From Lytechinus pictus (lineage: Eukaryota; Echinodermata; Echinoidea; Temnopleuroida; Toxopneustidae): DNA of 64,000 bases. Shown piece by piece: positions 12,668-24,600 of this stretch (position 1 is the first letter of the stretch; every line of letters begins with the position of its first letter). A program made the translations under genes and the position numbers. The notes beneath the pieces were generated by a model. That model ran no database searches and was not told the DNA's origin. It saw nothing but the letters and a program-made list of their open reading frames with translations. The stretch is from contig NC_087245.1 of the NCBI RefSeq assembly GCF_037042905.1, positions 10,865,501 to 10,929,500 of the forward strand, read 5' to 3'.

Positions 12668-15600
12668 CTGAATGAAAGAGTCAACGAGAGACAAACTTAT
12701 AAGGAATTCTGAGTCATTGAAGGTGATATGATATTATATGCGTGGTAAAGGGATTCATTTACAAATTTTATTTGCTGTTTTAATGCAGGTAAAATAAGGA
12801 AGAGCCAACATTACAAAAAAGCAAATAAATACACGTAAACTATTATTTTGAATAAATATCAATGCGAAATTTGTTAATGTTCATGTAAAAGAAAATGTCA
12901 ATGTGGCAATCACTGTGGAATATGACCCGACGACGGCTATATCTGTCAAAATTTTTGATTTGGAAATCAAAATGGTTTAGATGTTGCTAGCAAGCGCAGG
13001 GAATAAGTATGACATAAGCATGATAATCCTACTAACATTTTCGAAGTCACTATTTCTTTTGAACATGACTTTGTTTTTGTCAAACCACTGAACTATTGTA
13101 ATATATATATGTCTATAAGAGCTATATACATGGCTGTCCAAAATTGGGGGGGGGGGAGGCAGAAACAGTTTGGTGAGAGATAGAGGGTAGAGGGCATCAG
13201 CCATCCAAAAATTAAATTAAATTAAATGAACATTGTGGTCATGTAGGTTTGAAATATTTTTATCATTAAGCATCCATTTACAAATAAGATCAGTATGAAT
13301 CTAACCCTAAAGGGAAATACGATACCTCTTCTTTAGCGATTCGCATGTTATCCTTTACGTCTGTAAACACTGTTGGTTCAATGTAGTAACCCCTTTCACC
13401 ATGCCGACTACCTCCTGTTGCTAATTTTGCTCCATCTGATTTCCCGCTTTCAATCAAACCCAAGATCTTCTTGAACTGCTCGTCATTGATCTGAAAAATA
13501 TAAAATATGTTTACAATCATTTTTTTGGGTGCTTTTTAAGCGAGTGATTTTGGCCATACTTAGCATAATTAATAAACAGAAAGCAAAGGGAAAAAAGCGT
13601 TGCAAAATGCACATCAACATTTTTTTGTGAAATTAATATGCTGCCAAGTATCGTCAACACCTGAACACTGTTTCTTAAAAGGAGGGTCATAGCTGAAAAG
13701 TTGCCATTCACCAACAATTCCAATGAATTTTTGTGGTTTATTTTGCTGTCAAATGCAGTGCAGTGTGCTTGTTGTGGAGGCGGTGCGTCCCCTCCCTACT
13801 TATATCGCATTTTGTAACATTTAAATTTTCGTTGAATTTCCTTTGATATCTTTAGGCGTTTAAAATTCTACAAACTTGTCAAAATTAGTGCACATTATCT
13901 GGAAATCAGTCATCTTAAAAATGTAATCCTTTCCTTTATTGCTATATATCAGTAATTTCACTTACACGTAATATAGGTCTTTACCTCGCAAGCGAATGAA
14001 ATTTATCTAATATGTTGAGATAGACGCGAATTCTTAATAAATCACTGACAAAATGCTTTTCTGGACAGTCTCCATGTAAGAAAAGAACAGAACCTAGAAT
14101 CATCTTATCCTAGTATTCATACCTGTGGTCCCTGGTTCTTGCTCATATCGAAAGGATCACCGACGGCTTTAGCCTTAGCACGTTCCACGCTGCGTTCTAC
14201 GAACTCATCATAGACCCGGTCCTCAACGAAGGTCCTAGATCCAGCACAGCAGGCCTGGCCCATGTTCCAGAAGATGGCTGAATGACTCTGCTCTACCGCG
14301 TGCTCAACTGGGTGATGGAATCAGGTATGACAAAATATATCGGCAATTGTATATTCACGATTCAACCAGATGATAAGGTGAGCTATCATCAACTTAAGAT
14401 GTAATCGAGAATAAAATGAGAGACATAGGGTGTAAGATCATTGAAATGCCTATTATTCAGAGTGAAAAATAATAGTATTACACTGGAAATAGAAAGTAAT
14501 GGCATCAACATCAAAAGAGATTTCCGAAAGATCTATAATGTCTCCATGCAGGTCTCTTCATTATTACAATGAGTTGATGCTTAGAAGCCTTGAACAAGTA
14601 AGATGATCAAAATAAGATCGAGGAATTGATATCACAAAAAATAATACAGAATAGGCCTATACATTCGATTGATGATTGATAGGTCTTAATGTGGAAAAGT
14701 ATAATCAGAGAGAGTAAAAGAGGAGTCAATCAATAGTTTAAAGAAACGGATTGCATAGTATTTTCTAAGGTAAGTAACGAGTAATAGTTTGTTTCATCAT
14801 CGACGACAAATAAAGTTTTTTTTTCTATTTTTACAACACCAGATCTCTCCGATCATTTCCCTATATTCTGTGTATGTAAAGATAGAGAAAATTTTGTCTT
14901 ACCGATTAATAATAAGAATCATAAAAATAGATTAGTAAATGACAGAGGAATAGCAATGTTTAAAGATAAACTTAGTACAGTTGATTGGCAGACAGTTTAT
15001 AGTAACGATGATGTGAATATATGTTATGACTTTTTTATTTCCAAATTTTGTATGTTATATGATGAATGTTTTCCTGTCTGTACTGCAAAACCACGCAGTA
15101 GTAAAACACATTTTAAGAAACCTGGGATTACAAATGGTATATTGAGGTCAAAGAAACATAAACAAAGAATGTATAAAGGTACGATGAATACATTGAATAC
15201 AAGGAAAAAAAGGAAATAATAAATCTCTTGTATCAGGAGTATTCCCCAAAAAACTTAAAATTGCCAAAGTTATTCCTTTATATAAGAAAGGTCCAGTTGA
15301 TTGTATAGAAAATTATAGGCCCATTGCACTTTTATCTACTTTTTCAAAATTACTCGAAAAAATTATGTATAAAAGAATTTATAAATTTTTATCAAAAAAT
15401 AATCTTCTAGTTTCAGAGCAATTTGGCTTCCGGAAAAAACATTCTACTTCTTTAAGCATATTAAATATTACAGATTATATATCACGTAAATTTGATGAAG
15501 GTAAATTTTGCTGTGGGGTTTTTATGGATCTTTCCAAAGCATTTGACACCATCGACCATCACATACTGCTTGAAAAATTGTATTATTATGGTATAAGAGG

Positions 15601-18600
15601 TGTATCTCTTGAATGGTTTAGTAGTTATTTATTTGAAAGGAAACAGTATGTGATGGTCGATGGTGTAGCATCCAATTTTTCATATATAAATACTGGTGTT
15701 CCACAAGGTTCTGTGCTTGGGCCACTGTTATTTTTGTTATATATAAATGACATTATACATACTTCAAATATTCTCAAATTTTCATTATTTGCTGATGATA
15801 CTGCTGTCATTTCATCTCACAAAGATATAAATATTCTGATTTGTAATATTAATGTTGAATTAGAGAAACTAAGTGAATGGTATATTTGTAACAAACTCTT
15901 TTTAAATGCTGATAAAACACATTACATAATATTTCATTCCAAACAGAAAAAATTTTCTTGTCAAGTTCCCCCTGTGTATATTAAAAATGATATTCTTAAG
16001 AAATCTGATATTGTGGAATTTTTAGGCATCAAACTTCATGAATCACTAAATTGGTCTCACCACATTTCTCATGTTTGTTCTAAAATCTCAAGGGGTGTTG
16101 GTATTATAACACACTTTAGAAACACACTGCCAAAACATACTTTATTAACTATTTACAACAGTATTATATTACCACATATCAACTATTGTAATATGATATG
16201 GGGCAACTCTTACAAGACATACCTTTACAAAATTCATATTCTTCAAAAACGTGCTGTCCGTATAATTACTCATTCTAACTACATGACACCAAGTACTCCT
16301 CTATTTTGTGACCTGAAATGTTTGCCAGTTTTTGATCTTGTTACAGTAACCAATTTAATATTTATGTTCAATTTTCAAAAAAAAGAGCTCCCATCAATAT
16401 TCAATGATATGTTTAAAACAAATTCCTTTTATCATTCTTATGAGACCAGAAACAAATCAAAATTTCTTATTCCTTTTGCACGTACCTCATTAAACCAACA
16501 TACAATACGATTTCAGGGTGTTCATGATTGGAATTTGTTACCTTATGTTGTGAAAAATTCTTCAACTTTAACGAGATTCAAATGTTTATGTAAACAATTT
16601 TTGTTTAAACGTTTGATGTGCACTGAGTAGAGGGCATTCTTTCTCCCTCTCGATCTCTATCTTCCCTCTTTCTTTCTTCCCTATATCTCCTTTACTTTTT
16701 CTCTCCCGCTATCGCTTCCTTTATTTCTTACTCTTTGACTTTGTTAACTTCTCAATGTTCTGCATATGGGTGTGTGTTGGTATGCTGGTGTGATTGTGTG
16801 TGTGTATGAGGCTTGTTTTCTTTTTATCTTTACACTTTAACAACGTGAGATCTGTTTTGTTTTGTAAATTATTGTACAGGGCCCCATCCTCGCAAGCTAT
16901 GCTTTTCTTGGGGTCCTTCCGATTTTTATTTATGAATTTTATATGTATTTATTTTGATTGAGTTTTTAATGGAAAATAAATGAATTGAATTGAATTGACC
17001 AGAAATACTAAAAAAATTTTCTCATAAAAAATATAGTCTTTCAACTTTACACTAACGTAAACTCAAAATCTAAATAGGTTAATTTTTTCAGACGAAAACA
17101 TTAAAATTAAAGAGGTAAAAGAACTATGCTCGTCTTACTTGATATGTTTAATATATGATTAATAAGTTGGAATAAAGTCAATTTACATATATTTTAGGAG
17201 ATGATGGAGTGGTAAGAAAAATAATATTTATCAAGTTTCATGAATGATTCAGTGGAGTAATGAGCAAAAAAAAAGAAAGCTGAATGAAAATCTAAGTTTG
17301 TGTTAGATTTTGACATAATATCAAAAAGAAAACCTTACCCCCTCTCCTATCCTTTCCTTTCCTTTTTTTCTTGGTCGTAGAACTGGGGGAAGCATAGCCC
17401 ACAAGCCCCCACCCTTCTGTACGATAATTTAATTAAAGAAAATTATTAAAGCTTACGATCCGCATCTGCAAGGATGATGTTAGGACTTTTTCCGCCAAGT
17501 TCAAGGGTGACCTTCTTAATATTTGATGCTCCTGCTGCTTGCTGAATGATTTTCCCGATCTACAAAACCAAAGAAAGAAAGGATTGTGGTAGAAAAAAAA
17601 TTCGTTTTTAAGAGAGTGAATCATTTATTAACACAAGACATCTCTAAACGCGAATGCAATATTATAGGCCTATCTTTCGGAATACATAATATCTGGCTGA
17701 ATTCATTTCATTGCTTACAGTGGCGGATCTACGCCCCCCCCCCCCCCTTGGGCTTCCAATTTAAAAAAGAGTAATGACCTACCAGCCCCAAATTGCCTTA
17801 ATTTTATAGTGACCCCACTTTTTTCCTGTAAAAAAAAATCCCCGGTACCAAAATGACATTCGTTTGGTAGTGGAGCAATTTTTTTTTTTTTTGGGGGGGG
17901 GGGGGTTTGTTTGGCTTGTCAATATTCTCGGTCAAACTCCCTCCTTGGAAAAAAGCTAGATCCAACCAGGGCTGATATTGTGGTTTAGGGTCTTAGGCCT
18001 ATTTGATGGTTATTAAACCTGTCTGCTAACTTTGAAAGAAAACGAGAAAGGGAAACAATCCTTAAAACAAAATTACGATCTACTAATGAAAGAATATTAT
18101 TGCTACATCCATCAGTGCACGTTGAATGAAAAAAAATCTGACTGGTCAATGAGATTTTGATTAGCATAAAATTCCACCCTCTCAGGTTATCAGTGCACGT
18201 TGTCGTCTTGAGGTCGGAAAGTGTCTCCCGTTATAAATGTTTATGAGTAACTACAAACAATAGTTGTTCATCCAACAGATAGTAAAGCTGACATGTTTAA
18301 TGGTTTTGTATTTCTTACCTCTGTAGATCCAGTAAACGCAACCTTGTCAATGCCTGGGTGACTGGCGATTGCTGCACCAGCAGTGGGGCCATATCCCGAC
18401 AGAACATTGATCACTCCCGGTGGAAATCCAGCCTGTAACATCAAATAACATCAAAAACCTTTCAGTTTATTTAAAAAGAAAGTTTGGTTTTAAAAAGAAA
18501 AGTCAATATGATGACCAATATACAACCAGTTCAGTTTGTTAGTTTATTGTCAATACATATACCCTATTCTGCAGACAGTTTTTAAAAATGTTTTTTCTAA

Positions 18601-21600
18601 CAGTATACGGTTTTAATATTCGTTGGAGGATATGGATCCTCAATTTCAGTCATTTTGTCCTTAATTCAAAAGATAATGGAGTCAATATGCAAACTAATTA
18701 TAGAGATAATAAGATAATAAATTACAAAAGATTTATATACCGGTATAGTAATTAAAAGAGGGAGTGAGAAAAATACAAGTTTAATTGAATTATTTATTCT
18801 AGTTTTCACTAATGTTACTCTTATCATTTTTTCCCCTTTTCATCACACCATCGATGGACTTAGGAATGGTAAAGATAAACAAAATAACTAAAGTAAACAG
18901 AAAACGTTATCAAAACCAAATCAGGTCGACAATATCTTTCCCTCTGAAAATCTGACGATAACCACAGCAACAATAACCCCGGTTTCCCGTTTGTAGGGCC
19001 ATGGGCCCCGTCTTACAGAAAGTTGCGATTGATCCAATTAATCGCAACTGTATGGCAATCCATCAATACCACAATTTCTTTCTACAGGAATCTCCTTAGT
19101 AAACAAATAAGATCTCGATGAATCTTCAAGAGAATGATGAATGTATGAATATACATCATATCTAGAAAATAATTTGAACAAACATGCATTTCAAATGTTG
19201 GCATTGGTGGCCGTCCATAGCTGTGATTGATCGGATCAATCGTAACTCTTTGTAAGATGGGGCTCTGATATCATTATTACCTCTTTGGCGAGTTCAGCCA
19301 TGTAAAGTGCAGTGAGAGGTGTCTGTTCTGCTGTTTTCATTACGATAGTGTTTCCACAGGCCAGAGCAGGAGCCCACTTCCAGGCCAGCATCAACAGCGG
19401 GAAATTCCACTTTAAAATATAGAATTAAAAAATATAACATTGTGTTCTCCGTGTACACAAACTCTCCAGAGTCAAAGGATCCAGGATTAAGCCACTCGGA
19501 AATGCAGAAACACACATTTCTACAATTATTATTTTTTTTTATCAAACCTTCAAACAAGACCAAGCCACTGAAAAGGTTGCCCTTAATAATTTGGGACGAC
19601 TGTCTTAGATTAAAAAGGGTATAATTTGAGGCCTATTGGAGCCATTGCTGGGATGAAAGGTGACGTTTGGGCACGGAACGGGAATCCTATCTCCCCCCCC
19701 CCCCCCCCATTTCAATCTCACTGGTTCTAATGGAAAATCACACAGCTGATTTAATTTGTCTCTAATGGAAAATCACACAGCTGATTTAAATTGTCTCTAG
19801 AAGATGATTCTGACATAAATTACTGTGCGCATACATGGGGGGGGGGGGGGGGGCAATGGCATGGTTGGCGTGGCATAATTCCGCATAATAATAGCTTCAT
19901 ATTTCAAGGATATTGAAAGTGGGTTGGTCAAAGGCGTGTCCGGTACGTCTTTATGGAATGGTTTCTGACAGCAGGGGCGGATCCAGGCTTTTCCAATGGG
20001 GGGGGGGCACATTTTTTCCGACGAAAATGTAACAAGCAAAAAGAAGTTCTCACTTTTAAAGGGGGGGGGGGGGGCACGGACCGGCTTTACCCCTGTTACA
20101 CCCACAAATGTAATAATCGCCCACAAATGTAATAACGCCCACAAATGTAATAACACTTTACCCACAAATGTAATAACGCCCACAAATGTAATAACACTTT
20201 ACCCACAAATGTAATAATTTCGCCCACAAATGTAATAATGCACTTTACCCACAAATGTAATAATTTTTGATCGCCCACAAATGTAATAATGACTTTACCC
20301 ACAAATGTAATAAATTTGAAGGGATTTTTGGCGAATCCGTTTTAAACTAAAATCCTGTAGTAATGCGTTCATATAGCGATTGACCTATTGCAATAGGACC
20401 ATGATATAGCACAAAAATGCAAAGTCTTTTTTCCAGACCCGGTTAATTAAGAACTTATAATGTAAGTCCAAAGTCTTTTTTCCAGACCCGGTTGTTTAAA
20501 AAATTATAATAAAAGTCCAAAGTCTTTTTTCCAGACCCGGTTGTTTCAAAAGTTATGATAAAAGTCCAAAGTCTTTTTTCCAGACCCGGTTGTTAAAAAA
20601 ATTATGATATAAGTCCAAAGTCTTTTTTCTAGACCCGGTTGTTTCAAAAATTATAATATAAGTCCAAAGTCTTTTTTCCAGACCCGGTTATTTCAAAAAT
20701 TTTAATATAGGTCCAAAGTCTTTTTTCCAGACCCGGTTATTTCAAAAATTATAAAATAAGTCCAAAGTCTTTTTTCCAGACCCGGTTGATTAAAAAATTA
20801 TAATATAAGTCCAAAGTCTTTTTTCTAGAACCGGTTGTTTCAAAAATTATAATATAAGTCCAAAGTCTTTTTTCCAGACCCGGTTGTTTCAAAAATTTTA
20901 ATGTAAGTCCAAAGTCTTTTTTCCAGACCCGGTTGTTTAAAAAAATATAATATAAGTCCAAAGTCTTTTTTCCAGACCCGGTTGTTTCAAAAATTAAAAT
21001 ATAAGTCCAAAGTCTTTTTTCCAGACCCAGTTGTTTCAAAAATTATAATATAAGTCCAAACTAAGATACGATAATGATATTCCAGTGGAATGGAAATGAG
21101 AATCGAGCTTAGTCTTTTCTCCAGACCCAGTTAATCAAGACTGGTGGAATTAATGTCTTTGTTGTTGTTTTAACTTATACGTCGCTTATTGTGAATATAT
21201 GCGCTAAGAGTAAATTGAGAATCAAGCGTAGTGTTTTCTCCAAACCCAGTTACTTAAAACTTAAAACTAAAACCCTTTACCCACAAATGTAATAATTTCA
21301 TCCCACAAATGTAATAATGCACTTTACCCACATATGTTACAAAATTTGAAGGGATTTTTGGCGAATCTGTTCTAAAATAAAACCCTATAGTAATGCGTTA
21401 ATATACTAGTAGTGCAAAGTCACAGTCTTTTTTCTCTAGACCCGGTTATATAAAACATTTAAACAATCTTCCAAATAAATTCGTCTTATTGTTGAATAAC
21501 ATAGAAGTTTAGCTTAGCCTTTGCTCCAGACCCAAATCTTTCAAATAGCAAATAATGAATAATAATATTAAAAAAAACAAAGACCCCACGATTTTATTAA

Positions 21601-24600
21601 TGTTGAACAAAATGTAAATATAGCATAGTCTTTCCTCCAGACCCAGTTATAAAAAAATCATTCAAAAACAAAAGAACAACAACAACAACCAAAAACAGAC
21701 CTCGCAATCTTTTCAACATTGAATAGCGTGTGTGTGTGTATTTGAGTTTTGTCAGACGTGTATCAATCAGATATGATTATTTACGTCTGGGACCGACCTT
21801 TAACGTCACCATCCGAAACACGTGACCAGGGCTCGAACCTCTGCATCAATTTGTAACTTCCCCACATAGCTTGGATTACAGGCACACGCCACAACGCCCA
21901 GTTAGTGTGTGTGTGTGTGTGTGTGTATTTGAGTTTTGTCAGACGTGTATCAATCAGATATGATTATTAGTATCGAAATATGGTGTAGTCTTTGTTCCAG
22001 CCCCGGTTATTTCACAATTGCATATCATAAAGAACACTATTAACAAAGACCCCACTATCTCATTGATGTTGAATAACTTGAAAAGATAACGTAGTCTATT
22101 TTCAAGACCCAGTTATTTTAAAATAAAAAATCATAGAAAAGATATATAATAATAATAAAACAAAGGCTCCACAGTCTTACTGATGTTGAATAACATGGAA
22201 ATATAGCGCAGTCTTTCCTCCAGACCCACTTATTTCAAAATTACAAATCATTTTTTAAAGAGTCAACAAGAAACAAAGACCCCCACTATCTTATTAATGT
22301 TAAATAACATGGGAATATAGCGTAGTCTTTCATATAGACCCAGATCTTTCAAATAACAAATGAAGAATAATAATAAAAAATTAATAATAATAATAAAAAA
22401 AACAACGACCCACGATCCTAGTCATGTTGAATAATATGGAAATATAGCGTGGACTTTTCTCAAGACCCAGTAATAAAAATAATTAAAAAACACAACAACA
22501 ACAACAAAAAAGACCCTGCAATCTTATCAACATTGGATAGCATGGAAATATGGTGTAGTCTTTGCTCCAGACCCAGTTATTTCAAAATAGGAAATTATAA
22601 GAAACAATAAAAACAAACAAACAGTATCAGTAAAGACCCCACAATATCATTGATGTAGAAAAACATTGTTGTTGTTATCTTGGATTTTAAGGCGCGTATC
22701 ATATGAATATTTACGCCTATGATTAATTTGTCGTCTATTACCGTGTTTACACTTAATCGGCAATTGGTTCTGAACCAAATGCCGATGCAGAATCGGCATT
22801 TAGATTGCGTTTACACGTTGTTACAGCTCGCGGTTCAGAACCGCGAGCCGATGCAAAAACCTGAAATGATACGCATACCTACAATATACGTCATAATAAA
22901 GACAACGCTGGATCAGTGCGCTTACAATTACGTCACAATGGTAAAGTAATTGAAATGCGCACAAATTGCCGGTGCAGAATCGGCTTTCTGTTTACACGTA
23001 GTAAAAAAGCCGATTCTGCATCGGCTCGCGGTTCAGAACCTACTACTTTGGTGGTGCAAATTGCCGGTTCTGAACCGCGAGCCGATTCAAGTTGCTCGCG
23101 TTTACACGCTATGAAAAAGCCGATGCTGAATCGGCTCGCGGTTCAGAACCGCAAGCCGATTCAAATGCCGATTAAGTGTAAACACGGTATTTGTGGTATG
23201 CGTTATCACATGATTTTTATAGTTTGGCTTAATTCGTATTTTTAAGAGAACTGGGTGTGGGGTAAAGACAACACTCTAAACCCAAGCATTTTAACTGGGT
23301 TTAATTTTGAAGATTGGTCTTAGCCTAGATTTTTTTTCAATGATTGTTTATCTTTTAAATAACCGGGTCTAGAAGAAAGACTAATCATAATACTCGGGTT
23401 ATTCCACAGGAATAAGAATATGACAAAGTTTTATGTTTTTAAGATTGTTTAAATCATTTTTTAAATGACTGGGTCAGGAATAAAGACAACGCTTTAAACA
23501 TGTGCTTTTTTACATGGTCTTAATTTGGAGGATTGATGGTTCTTAGATTCGTTGTTGGGGGTTGGGTTTTTTATTGCTTTTTTATTCTTGAAATAACTGT
23601 GTCTGGAGGAAATTCTACAATCGATCTTCATGTTATTCCACAGTAATTAGATGATTGGGTATTCGTTTAAGAATATTTGTAAAAACTATTTTATTTTTTC
23701 AAATAATAACCAAGTCTTGAGAAAAGATGATTGCTTTACCCATGCATTATTACAATGTTTTGTAGGGGTATTAGTATTATTTAAAAAAAAAAGATGGGTG
23801 TGGGGTAAAGACATTTTTTTCTGGGTGTAACTTTTGAAAATTGGTCTTAGATTTGAAGTATTTTTAAATTTCATTTTTTTTAAAACTGGGTCTGGAGGAA
23901 AGAGTACGTTTTGAATCTCGTCTTATTCCACAAGAATAAGAATATGATAGGGTCTTACGTTAGAAGATTTTTTTTGGGGTAATATTTTAAATGATTAGGT
24001 CTGGAATAAAGACAACGTTCTTAACCTCTTTTTAAAACAGGTTCTTAGGTTGAAGGATTGCTTGGTCTTAGATTTGTAGTTTTTTATTATTACTATTTGC
24101 GATATTTTGAAAAAAAATAACTGGGTCTGGCTGAAAGACTACTCTATATGTCCATGTCATCCATCATTAACAAGATTATGGAGTCTTTTTACTGTTTTTG
24201 TTGTTGTATTGTTATTTATAATTTTGGAATAACAGGGTTTAGAGAAAAGACTAAGCTCAATTTTCATTTTTATTCCACTGGAATATCATTATGGTATCTT
24301 AGTTTGGACTTATATTATGATTTTTTAAATAACCCGGTCTGGAAAAAAGACTTTGGACTTATAGTATGATTTTTTAAACAACCGGGTCTGGAAAAAAGGC
24401 TTTGGACTTATATTATATTTTTTTTACTCAAACAGGTCTGGAAAAAAGACTGACTTTTATTATAATTTTTTAATTAACCTGGTCTGGAAAAAAGACTTTG
24501 CACTTTTGTGCAATATGAACGCATTACTTTAGGGTTTTCGTTTTCAGTTTTAAGTAACCGGGTCTGGAGAAAAGACTACGCTTGGTTCTGAATGTACTCT

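Larger units (their letters stand above)
14800..16998 (+). mobile_element. 5'-truncated, internally deleted non-LTR retrotransposon (CR1/L2-like)
   Basis: Lies in gene A intron 9, antisense to the gene. It opens with the end of an endonuclease domain (LSDHFPIF, about 14845-14868), runs into a linker frame to 15219, then shifts frame into reverse transcriptase and ends at TAG 16628-16630. The 3' tail is a short run of gaattgaattgaattga, typical of CR1/L2-group elements. Clade assignment is by general pattern only. Confidence 0.85.

Noticed and set aside
20418..21060. Regular 49 bp repeats resembling a CRISPR array
   Set aside because: Units are tandem without unique spacers, form one arm of an inverted pair in an animal intron, and no cas genes are present.
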